DNA of 10,861 bases from JBGTKH01 sp041744735. Lineage in GTDB: Bacteria; Planctomycetota; Planctomycetia; Pirellulales; Pirellulaceae. The notes beneath the pieces were generated by a model. That model did no database searches. It was given only the letters and a program-made list of their open reading frames with translations, and was not told the DNA's origin. Shown here piece by piece: positions 1-5,413 of the stretch. Location: assembly GCA_041744735.1 (NCBI GenBank), contig JBGTKH010000594.1, forward strand, positions 1 to 10,861. The letters are read 5' to 3'. The first letter of the stretch is position 1; each line of letters begins with the position of its first letter. The translations under genes and the position numbers were made by a program.

Positions 1-458
1 TTCAGCTTCTGCCGCCGCTGCCACACGATGTAGCCCAACGACGGCACGGTGTGCTTGGTCGCGCTGACCGTCACGACCAGCTCGCGCGACAATTCGATTT
101 CGTCGCCCGGCTGCACCGGCACCAAGTTGCACGGCAATCGGCCGCGGTCGATGCGGCTGAAGATGCGTAGCAACTTGTCGATCAGCTCGACCGCGTGTTC
201 GGGCAAGTAGATCGTGGGCGGCTCCATCTTCATCATCCGCCGCCGAGCCACGTAGACCGGCAAAGCGGCGACGTGATCCAAATGCGTGTGGGTGACGAAC
301 CAAGTGGCCGTCCCCATGAAGTCCCAGGGCTGTGCACCCAAATCAAAGCCGATCTTTAGCTCGGGCAGCCGCCAGTAAGTCTGCACCGCCGCGCGCGAGT
401 AACCTTCGATCGTGAGGTCTTTGTGGACAAGTTTTTTTACCGGCAGATTATTCAGCAT
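1..458 (-). CDS. RNase Z-like metallo-beta-lactamase hydrolase, 3' part cut off by the window edge
   Basis: The first 152 codons are visible, from ATG at 458-456 to the edge of the window. The metal-binding motif HTHLDH is at residues 57-62, and a second conserved His is at 136 in the block KHTVPSLGY. Family knowledge: ribonuclease Z enzymes use this zinc fold to cut the 3' trailer from tRNA precursors in the cytoplasm. From memory, the blocks around IEGY (17-20), FDLG (38-41), LPVYVARR (66-73) and KMEPPTIYLP (77-86) look more like the short plant-type RNase Z (TRZ1-like) than the E. coli or Bacillus type. The start was chosen because it is the ATG preceding the whole conserved block; no Shine-Dalgarno sequence is visible. 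It lies downstream of scpA on the same strand, with a terminator-like hairpin just before it. Another MBL-fold hydrolase cannot be excluded because the C-terminal motifs are missing. Confidence 0.8.
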   Translation of the reverse strand, partial: MLNNLPVKKLVHKDLTIEGYSRAAVQTYWRLPELKIGFDLGAQPWDFMGTATWFVTHTHLDHVAALPVYVARRRMMKMEPPTIYLPEHAVELIDKLLRIFSRIDRGRLPCNLVPVQPGDEIELSRELVVTVSATKHTVPSLGYIVWQRRQKL

Positions 459-484
459 GATCGCGGCTGCAGCGGAAACGAGGC

Positions 485-517
485 CAAAAACCTATGCGGC
501 CAGTTTACGGGCCGCAT
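485..517 (-). terminator. Terminator-like hairpin upstream of the RNase Z-like gene
   Basis: Arms ATGCGGCC (494-501 on the plus strand) and GGCCGCAT (510-517) are perfectly complementary over 8 bp with an 8-nt loop. Reading the minus strand, the stem is followed after three bases by TTTTT (complement of 486-490). This is the classic shape of an intrinsic terminator for transcripts coming from scpA. It ends only about 28 nt before the next start codon, so it may instead act as a leader attenuator. Confidence 0.45.
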
Positions 518-637
518 GCTAGGGTCGATAGGGGACCACCGTTCATGAGAGACCGGACGTTCGCCAGCGAGGTTCACCAACGTTGACGTCCGCCGCGTCA
601 GTTTTGAAGTTGCTCGCGTTCATCCTGCGCTTCGCTT

Positions 638-729
638 ACCTCGTTTGGCCGCAAGCCGTAGGCGTGCGCGATGGTTAATGATGCGTAACGCAAAAAAACG
701 CACGCCTACGGCTTGCGGTTAAACGAGGT
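638..729. repeat. Long inverted repeat overlapping the scpA stop codon
   Basis: The left arm at 638-668 and the right arm at 699-729 are reverse complements over 31 bp with two mismatches. The inner 20 bp (649-668 with 699-718) are perfect, core CCGTAGGCGTGCG. The 30-nt loop holds a small TGCG/CGCA hairpin (682-692) and a run of A (692-698). The right arm contains the scpA stop codon (719-721) and its last codons. There is no T-run after the stem on either strand, so it is not a typical intrinsic terminator; it looks like a dispersed palindromic repeat that may also protect the mRNA 3' end. Confidence 0.8.
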
Positions 730-1531
730 CGTCCCGCTCGTCGCCGGGTTCTTCAACCGGCCCCACGGCTTGCGGTTTGTAGTTATCCACGTCCGAGAGA
801 TCGATGGATTCGCGGAAGTCCTCACCCGGCACGATCCAGATTTCGCCATGCAGATCGTTTTGCTCGGTGCGCACGCTGTGGTGGCGAACTAGTTCGAGGA
901 TCGCCAGGAACACGCCGATCATCGCGGACTTGTGCATGCCGGGGGCGAACATCTCCGAGAAGGCCACGCGCCGATGCGCGACCAGCCGGCCGTGAATCTG
1001 CTGCATGTAAACTTGAATCGGCGTCTCGTCGTAAATGATGTTCGACGGCTTGGCGGCCTGGCTTTCGCGGATGATGCGGCCGAAGGAACTGACCAGGTCC
1101 CACAACTCGACCTCGTGAATCGGCTGGTCCGACAAGTCGGTGCGCCGCGGCGGCAGATCGTTGGCCAACCGCGGGTAGCGCTGCTGCCACGTGCGGCTTT
1201 GCTCTTCCAGCATGCTGGCGGCGTCTTTGTACTTTTTGTACTCCAGTAGCCTTTGGACTAGTTCCTCGCGCGGGTCGTCCAACTCTTCCACGTCTTCGCC
1301 TCCGCGCGGCAAGACCATTCGCGACTTGATTTCGATCAGCGTGCTGGCCATCTCCAGAAAATCACCGACGTCGTTCACGTCGAGTTGTTCGAGCACATTC
1401 AGATGCTCCAAAAACTGCTCGGTGATCAGCGCGATCGGAATGTCGATAACGTCGACCTCGTGCTTGCGCACCAAGTACAGCAGCAGATCCAACGGGCCGC
1501 GGAACGTTTCCAGATCGACGCGAAAACTCAT
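719..1531 (-). CDS. scpA: Segregation and condensation protein A (ScpA, kleisin)
   Basis: This 270-residue protein has the ScpA signature near its N-terminus: FRGPLDLLLYLVRKHEVDV (residues 9-27) followed by the ITEQFLEHL helix, the part that contacts the SMC neck. The middle holds the conserved IKSRMVLP block (about 68-75) and a charged, helical linker. The C-terminal third, around the SEMF and VFLAILELVRHH blocks, fits the winged-helix part that contacts the SMC head. Family knowledge: ScpA bridges the SMC heads and, with ScpB, forms the bacterial condensin that compacts and separates chromosomes. Length is normal (about 240-270). The tail is acidic (EEPGDERDDLV) and its last codons lie inside the inverted repeat at 638-729. 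No scpB follows; the next gene on this strand is the RNase Z-like one. No Shine-Dalgarno sequence is visible before the ATG at 1531. Confidence 0.95.
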   Translation of the reverse strand: MSFRVDLETFRGPLDLLLYLVRKHEVDVIDIPIALITEQFLEHLNVLEQLDVNDVGDFLEMASTLIEIKSRMVLPRGGEDVEELDDPREELVQRLLEYKKYKDAASMLEEQSRTWQQRYPRLANDLPPRRTDLSDQPIHEVELWDLVSSFGRIIRESQAAKPSNIIYDETPIQVYMQQIHGRLVAHRRVAFSEMFAPGMHKSAMIGVFLAILELVRHHSVRTEQNDLHGEIWIVPGEDFRESIDLSDVDNYKPQAVGPVEEPGDERDDLV

Positions 1532-1871
1532 CGCCGGCTCGTTGAGGGTGCGTGGGGGAGTGGGAATGAAGCCGCATCATGCCGCCGCGGGGTTGTGACG
1601 GCTGCAACCGGCTGCATGATAATGATTGCGACACACGGCAGCCAGCGGAACTCGCGGCCGTCGGGCATCGAGAGCCCCCTCTTTGCGGAAAGCAATGAAA
1701 GAATTAAATCTAGATTTTCCACAAATAATTTTGCGTTGGACTGCATGCACTGGTAAACTAGTAATGGAGATTCTGCTCCGAGCAGCCATTGAATTAGGAT
1801 CAGAGAGAGCACCCCTGTATCGTTAAATACTGCGTGCAGCGGCCGCCCGCTGACTCGTGTAAAGGTGCTGA
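1532..1871. other. Gene-free divergent spacer with an AT-rich island
   Basis: This 340-bp stretch separates the divergent scpA and pentapeptide genes. No conserved gene was recognised. The part from about 1685 to 1830 is clearly richer in A and T than its surroundings. It contains a 43-codon frame (ATG 1695 to TAA 1826) with AT-ending codons unlike the neighbouring genes and a GGAAAG sequence a few bases before the ATG. That frame matches nothing known to me. Near 1601-1617 the heptamer GGCTGCA occurs twice, 4 bp apart. The stretch must carry promoters for both flanking genes. Confidence 0.4.
1731..1759 (+). promoter_or_regulatory. Weak candidate sigma-70 promoter for the pentapeptide gene
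   Basis: TTGCGT (1731-1736) and TAAACT (1754-1759) are separated by 17 bp. They match the consensus boxes at 3 of 6 and 4 of 6 positions and lie in the AT-rich island, about 110 bp before the ATG at 1872. The match is modest and could arise by chance. Confidence 0.2.
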
Positions 1872-2504
1872 ATGATTGAAATCAAACACCGGGAATCCGG
1901 CGAAGTACTGTGCGAAGTCCCTTGCGAAAACTTGGAGGGACAGTCGTTAGTCGGTGCTATCTTGGCCGGCGCCAATCTCGCCAACATGGACCTGTCAGGC
2001 GTCGTGCTGCGAAACGCGAACCTCGCGGGAGCGGATCTGAGCGGGTCAAAGCTGGTGGGCGCCGACTTGCACAGTGCGTGTCTCAACGGCGCCAATCTGG
2101 ATAACGCCGATCTGAGCAAAGCAAACCTGACCGACGTGACCATGCGTGACATGCGGCTGTCCAATGCCGTGGCGACCAACGCGATTCTGCGCTATGCGAA
2201 AGCCGAAGGCTCGGACTTCTCGGGCACCAACTTCAGCGGCGCGGACATGAGCATGGCGGATTTGCGCTGCAACATGAATAACGCTAATCTGACGCGCGCC
2301 GACCTGCGCGGCTCCGACTTGCGCAAAGCCAACCTGACTCACGCCAACCTGACCAAGGCCAACCTGACCAACGCCAAAATCGCCGACGCAAATCTGATGC
2401 GCACCGTCATGAATGATACTATCGGCACCGGCGGGCAGCGCATCGGCGGGCACCCGCTGATGGAAAAGAAGGGCACGCGGCCCTGGTGGCGAATTTGGGG
2501 CTAA
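1872..2504 (+). CDS. Pentapeptide-repeat protein
   Basis: This 210-residue protein is mostly A(D/N)LxX pentads, for example GANLDNADLSKANL. I count 23 pentads in unbroken register at residues 20-134, a single 4-residue unit (MNNA, 135-138), then nine more at 139-183. Family knowledge: such repeats fold into a right-handed four-sided beta-helix with Leu, Phe or Met stacked inside. Some relatives mimic DNA and protect gyrase, but most have no known role, and nothing here identifies a target. There is no signal peptide or membrane segment, so it is probably cytoplasmic. The N-terminal cap (IEIKHRESGEVL) precedes the helix, and the basic, Trp-rich tail (GTRPWWRIWG) follows it. AAAGGTG at 1861-1867 ends 4 nt before the ATG and acts as a plausible ribosome binding site. 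The gene stands alone, with a heptamer array directly after it. Confidence 0.9.
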   Translation: MIEIKHRESGEVLCEVPCENLEGQSLVGAILAGANLANMDLSGVVLRNANLAGADLSGSKLVGADLHSACLNGANLDNADLSKANLTDVTMRDMRLSNAVATNAILRYAKAEGSDFSGTNFSGADMSMADLRCNMNNANLTRADLRGSDLRKANLTHANLTKANLTNAKIADANLMRTVMNDTIGTGGQRIGGHPLMEKKGTRPWWRIWG

Positions 2505-2512
2505 ACGGCGCG

Positions 2513-2712
2513 TAGTTCAGAGGTCAGAGTTAGAGGTTAGAGTTAGAGGTCAGAGGTCAGAGGTCAGAGGTCAGAGGTCAGAGGTCAGAGGTCAGAGGTC
2601 AGAGGTCAGAGGTCAGAGGTCAGAGGTCAGAGGTCAGAGGTCAGAGGTCAGAGGACAGAGGTCAGAGGACAGAGGTCAGAGGACAGAGGTCAGAGGACAG
2701 AGGTCAGAGGTC
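2513..2712. repeat. Tandem heptamer array, unit AGGTCAG
   Basis: From 2547 to 2707 there are 23 uninterrupted 7-bp units. The first 15 (2547-2651) are AGGTCAG. The last eight (2652-2707) alternate AGGACAG and AGGTCAG, giving a 14-bp higher-order period. The left edge is decayed, with AGTTAG hexamers at 2528-2533 and 2541-2546 among AGGTTAG and AGGTCAG units. The array fills most of the 347-bp spacer between the pentapeptide gene and ilvN (2505-2851), which holds no other gene. There are no spacers between units, so it is not a CRISPR. It most likely grew by replication slippage. Confidence 0.95.
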
Positions 2713-2715
2713 GTC

Positions 2716-2764
2716 GCAGGACTTCAGTTGCCTCCGGGAAAGCTGAAGTCTTGCGAGTTCAGCT
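2716..2764 (+). other. Two mutually exclusive hairpins upstream of ilvN
   Basis: Hairpin A pairs GCAGGACTTCAG (2716-2727) with CTGAAGTCTTGC (2743-2754) at 11 of 12 positions across a 15-nt loop whose ends can pair further. Hairpin B pairs AGCTGAA (2741-2747) with TTCAGCT (2758-2764). They share 2743-2747, so both cannot form together. No T-run follows either. A may simply be a dispersed palindrome next to the heptamer array. Confidence 0.45.
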
Positions 2765-2783
2765 TCCACCACCGCCATCCCCC

Positions 2784-2812
2784 TTGCTGCTGCTAGTCGG
2801 CCGGACTATCAT
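2784..2812 (+). promoter_or_regulatory. Candidate sigma-70 promoter for ilvN-ilvC
   Basis: TTGCTG (2784-2789) and TATCAT (2807-2812) are spaced by 17 bp. The -10 box matches the consensus at 5 of 6 positions, the -35 box at 3 of 6. Transcription would begin near 2819, leaving a leader of about 33 nt before the ilvN ATG at 2852 and leaving the two upstream hairpins out of the message. Confidence 0.35.
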
Positions 2813-2851
2813 GCTCGTTTCGTTTGCTTTGACTAACTTCGAGCAACAATC

Positions 2852-3412
2852 ATGCGCCGCGTCCTTTCCGCGCTGGTCCAGAACGTGCCGGGTGTGTTGG
2901 CTCATATCTCGGGCATGTTGGCGTCGCGCGGTTACAACATCGATTCCTTGGCAGTCGGCGAGACGGAAGATCCCAACTTGTCGCGGATGACGTTCGTCGT
3001 CGTCGGCGACGACCGCGTGCTGGAACAAGTCCGCAAGCAGTTGGAGAAGATCGTCACCGTCGTCCGCGTCGACGACATCAGCGCGAAGGATTACGTCGAG
3101 CGCGACCTGATGCTGCTCAAGGTCAAGTCGCCGCCCGGCGGCAAGCGCAGCGAAATTCGCGAGTTGGTCGATATCTTTCGCGGCCGCATCGTGGACGTGG
3201 GTGCCGAAGAAGTGATGATCGAAATCTCGGGCCGTGAAAACAAGATCGAAGCCTTCATCGAACGCATGCGACCGTACGGCATTACCGAGTTGGTGCGGAC
3301 CGGCCGCATCGCGATGGTCCGCAGCGGGAATACGAAACAAGAAGGCGCGGAAGCGGGCCCGCATCTGCACGCCAGTTCCATTCGCCAGTTCGTCAACAAG
3401 GAGTCGAAGTAG
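2852..3412 (+). CDS. ilvN: Acetolactate synthase small (regulatory) subunit
   Basis: This 186-residue protein has an N-terminal ACT domain (about 1-76) with the family block NVPGVLAHISGMLASRGYNI (11-30) and LSRMTFVV (43-50), followed by the IlvN/IlvH C-terminal domain (about 83-157). Family knowledge: it activates the catalytic subunit of acetohydroxyacid synthase, the first common step of valine, leucine and isoleucine synthesis, and confers valine feedback inhibition. Asn11, Gly14 and Asn29, positions linked to valine sensitivity in the E. coli IlvH protein, are all kept, so feedback control is probably intact. The tail beyond residue 160 is a His/Ser-rich extension. The catalytic gene ilvB is not in the window. 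ilvC starts 3 bp after the stop, so the two are almost certainly cotranscribed. No clear ribosome binding site precedes the ATG. Confidence 0.95.
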   Translation: MRRVLSALVQNVPGVLAHISGMLASRGYNIDSLAVGETEDPNLSRMTFVVVGDDRVLEQVRKQLEKIVTVVRVDDISAKDYVERDLMLLKVKSPPGGKRSEIRELVDIFRGRIVDVGAEEVMIEISGRENKIEAFIERMRPYGITELVRTGRIAMVRSGNTKQEGAEAGPHLHASSIRQFVNKESK

Positions 3413-3415
3413 CTG

Positions 3416-4420
3416 ATGACCGCCAAGATTTATTACGACAACGACGCCGATCTTTCGCTGCTAAAGAACAAGACGATCGCGATTCTCGGTTACGGATCGC
3501 AGGGTCACGCACAGGCCCAGAACCTGCGCGACAGCGGTTGCAACGTGATCATCGGCCAGCGGCCGGGCGGTGCGAATTACGATCTGGCGGTCAGCCACGG
3601 CTTCGAGCCACTGCCCATTGAAGAGGCCACCAAGCGGGCCGATTTGGTCAACATCCTGCTGCCCGACGAAGTGCAGGGCGATCTGTACCGCAATCACATT
3701 CGCGACAACCTGAGCCAGGGCAACGTGCTGATGTGCTCGCACGGATTCAACATTCATTTCGGCCAAGTCGAGCCGCCGAAAGGCGTCGATGCGCTGCTGG
3801 TCGCGCCGAAGGGTCCCGGCCACTTGGTCCGCAGCGAATTTGAAAAGGGCGGCGGCGTGCCCTGCTTGATCGCCGTGGGGCCAGGTGCCAGCGAGCAGAC
3901 GCTGAAGCTCGGGTTGGCTTACGCCAAAGGGATCGGCGGCACTCGCGGCGGCGTGATCGAAACCACCATCGCTGAAGAAACCGAAACCGATCTGTTCGGC
4001 GAACAGGTCGTGCTCTGCGGCGGCGTCAGCGAGTTGGTCAAGGCCGCATTTGCAACGCTGGTCGAAGCCGGTTACCAACCGGAGATGGCGTACTTTGAAT
4101 GCATGCACGAGTTGAAGCTGATCGTGGACCTGTTCTATCAGGGCGGCCTGAGCTACATGCGGTACAGCGTGTCGAACACGGCCGAGTTCGGCGACTACAC
4201 CCGCGGCCCGCGGATCATCACCGACGAGACTCGTGCCGAGATGAAGAAGATTTTGAATGAGATTCAAACCGGCCAGTTCGCTCGCGAGTGGATTCTGGAA
4301 AACCGCGCCGGCGCCCCCGCCTTCAAAGCCCTGCGCCGCCGCGACCGCAACTTGCAGATTGAAGACGTCGGCCGCCGGCTGCGCAAGCTGATGTCGTGGA
4401 TCAACGCCAAAGAAGTGTAG
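3416..4420 (+). CDS. ilvC: Ketol-acid reductoisomerase, class I
   Basis: This 334-residue enzyme converts acetolactate or acetohydroxybutyrate to the dihydroxy acid, using Mg2+ and NAD(P)H, in branched-chain amino-acid synthesis. The Rossmann fingerprint GYGSQGHAQAQN is at 25-36. Further conserved sites are His109 (CSHGFN), Lys132 (PKGPG), Asp192 and Glu196 (ETDLFGE) and Glu228 and Glu232 (ECMHE), matching the metal and catalytic residues of the family. The length is that of the short class I form. The cofactor-specificity loop after the second strand reads RPGGANY (49-55), where many NADPH enzymes have Ser at the third and fifth positions after the initial Arg. AAGGAG at 3398-3403 lies 12 nt before the ATG, inside the ilvN tail. 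It is the second gene of the ilvN-ilvC pair. Confidence 0.96.
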   Translation: MTAKIYYDNDADLSLLKNKTIAILGYGSQGHAQAQNLRDSGCNVIIGQRPGGANYDLAVSHGFEPLPIEEATKRADLVNILLPDEVQGDLYRNHIRDNLSQGNVLMCSHGFNIHFGQVEPPKGVDALLVAPKGPGHLVRSEFEKGGGVPCLIAVGPGASEQTLKLGLAYAKGIGGTRGGVIETTIAEETETDLFGEQVVLCGGVSELVKAAFATLVEAGYQPEMAYFECMHELKLIVDLFYQGGLSYMRYSVSNTAEFGDYTRGPRIITDETRAEMKKILNEIQTGQFAREWILENRAGAPAFKALRRRDRNLQIEDVGRRLRKLMSWINAKEV

Positions 4421-4421
4421 G

Positions 4422-4456
4422 AATTTTCGATTTTTGATTTTCGATTTGCGATTGTT
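4422..4456. repeat. Short heptamer array, units like GATTTTC
   Basis: Directly after the ilvC stop, five AT-rich 7-bp units follow in register: AATTTTC, GATTTTT, GATTTTC, GATTTGC and GATTGTT. The sequence is unlike the other two heptamer arrays of the window but has the same 7-bp period. It fills the 44-bp gap before the next gene. Confidence 0.6.
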
Positions 4457-4464
4457 GAAGTCGT

Positions 4465-4743
4465 ATGGCTTATCCACAGACGCTTGACGTTTTTCAGCAA
4501 CTTCGCCCCGGGGACCGCGTCGAGATCAAGCACGAAGTGAAGGTCGGCTTTCGCTCGTGGCAATCAACCACCGTCGGCACCGTGGTCAAGACCGAACGCC
4601 GCCGCCATAGCCTGCATTTCCAGCGCAACTTCGACGACAAAGTGTTCAGCGACATGATCGTGCTGCGCCGCGACGACGGCGAATTGACGACCGTGACGCT
4701 GGACGAGTTTTCGGAAATCCGAAAGCTGTCCGAAGTGAACTGA
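4465..4743 (+). CDS. Small conserved-looking hypothetical protein, 92 residues
   Basis: This small protein has no recognised domain. Its N-terminal half (LRPGDRVEIKHEVKVG, then TTVGTVVKTERRRHSLHFQR) alternates charged and hydrophobic residues and looks like a small beta-barrel of the SH3-like or KOW-like kind, with a central basic patch (KTERRRHSLHFQR). The second half is acidic (DDKVFSDMIVLRRDDGELTTVTLDEFSEI). That could suit nucleic-acid or ribonucleoprotein binding, but this is a guess from composition. From memory, similar small proteins occur in planctomycete genomes. It starts 44 bp after ilvC, across a short heptamer array, and may be cotranscribed with it. No signal peptide or membrane segment. 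No ribosome binding site is visible. Confidence 0.7.
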   Translation: MAYPQTLDVFQQLRPGDRVEIKHEVKVGFRSWQSTTVGTVVKTERRRHSLHFQRNFDDKVFSDMIVLRRDDGELTTVTLDEFSEIRKLSEVN

Positions 4744-4745
4744 CC

Positions 4746-4967
4746 ATGGGCACGTTACCGCCCAGCACAAGAAACCTCGCGAAGCGTTTGCGGATACCGC
4801 GGGAAAAGACCGGATTTGCGTTCTGTTTCACGGACGTTGGTGACTTGCTTCCGTTGCCCGGCGGCCGCGGCGAGTTTATCTTTTATAGTGAGGACGATTA
4901 CGTCGTCGACGAGTCACGGCAAGTCATTCACGGCCCACGTGAAACTGTAGCGGAGCAATTGGCATGA
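4746..4967 (+). CDS. Hypothetical protein, 73 residues, first of an overlapping pair
   Basis: I do not recognise this protein. The N-terminal 25 residues are basic (STRNLAKRLRIPREK) and the rest is acidic and aromatic (GEFIFYSEDDYVVDES), ending in the helix-like RETVAEQLA. It has no membrane segment or signal peptide. It begins 2 bp after the previous stop and its stop overlaps the next start as ATGA (4964-4967), which supports a translated, coupled frame. Its codons are less GC-ending than those of ilvC, so it may have been acquired. Two small overlapping genes suggest a toxin-antitoxin or toxin-immunity type of pairing, but no motif supports that. Confidence 0.5.
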   Translation: MGTLPPSTRNLAKRLRIPREKTGFAFCFTDVGDLLPLPGGRGEFIFYSEDDYVVDESRQVIHGPRETVAEQLA

Positions 4968-5356
4968 TCGGCGGAACAGACGTGTTGATTCCCACTCAGG
5001 CAGGCGTTGCCGCCTTAGACGCCTGTGTGCGAGCCATCCAAAGTGAATGGCCTCAAGTGGTGTTCGAAGATGCGCTAACGGGTGCATGCTTCGAAGCGCA
5101 CGAATGCGTGTCGATGCAAGAACCGTCCGAAGTGTTGGCTTACCGTGATCAGAACGCGGCCCAGGCTTGGGACGAACGTGGTGCAGCCGACGAGTTACGA
5201 AACACCATGATTCATGTCTTGACGGCGCCCGGGCAGATGACGTTAGTTGTCGATGACCCAACCTCCCCGTCGATGCGTCGGATCGTGGCGTTGCTGAAAC
5301 GCGAACTTCGGGCCGACGCGTTAAATGTCCCGGCCCAGCGCCAAGAAGACGACTGA
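4964..5356 (+). CDS. Hypothetical protein, 130 residues, second of an overlapping pair
   Basis: I do not recognise this protein. It is acidic, probably soluble, and predicted by eye as alpha/beta. A helix (TQAGVAALDACVRAIQSEW, 11-29) is followed by a strand (VVFEDA), a conserved-looking mid-part (EVLAYRDQNAAQAWDERGA), a strand pair (NTMIHVLTA, QMTLVVDD) and a final amphipathic helix (SMRRIVALLKREL). It shares an ATGA junction with the 73-residue gene before it, so the two are probably translated together and may work together. Codon choice is more mixed than in the flanking genes. Its stop is followed after 57 bp by the radical SAM gene. An immunity-type or ligand-binding protein is possible but unproven. 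Confidence 0.6.
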   Translation: MIGGTDVLIPTQAGVAALDACVRAIQSEWPQVVFEDALTGACFEAHECVSMQEPSEVLAYRDQNAAQAWDERGAADELRNTMIHVLTAPGQMTLVVDDPTSPSMRRIVALLKRELRADALNVPAQRQEDD

Positions 5357-5369
5357 AGTCGATTTCCTT

Positions 5370-5390
5370 GGCGACGTTTTACCTGTCGCC
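5370..5390. other. Small hairpin before the radical SAM gene
   Basis: GGCGAC (5370-5375) and GTCGCC (5385-5390) form a perfect 6-bp stem with a 9-nt loop in the gap between the 130-residue gene and the radical SAM gene. No T-run follows, so a terminator role is uncertain. Confidence 0.25.
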
Positions 5391-5413
5391 GTGTGCCGTG
5401 TAATCCCTGCCTC

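Noticed and set aside
1528..1812. Minus-strand frame overlapping the scpA start, as a possible upstream partner gene
   Set aside because: The protein has no recognisable features, covers the AT-rich spacer and shows no coding-like codon pattern.
2046..2453. Minus-strand frame with a VGxxQ-like repeated pattern opposite the pentapeptide gene
   Set aside because: The periodicity is only the complement of the pentapeptide repeats.
2547..2707. CRISPR array
   Set aside because: The units are 7 bp and contiguous with no unique spacers, and no cas genes are present.
3461..4477. Long minus-strand open frame of 338 codons opposite ilvC
   Set aside because: It mirrors the codon structure of ilvC, has no recognisable domain and a low-complexity Ala/Leu/Gln composition typical of an antisense shadow.
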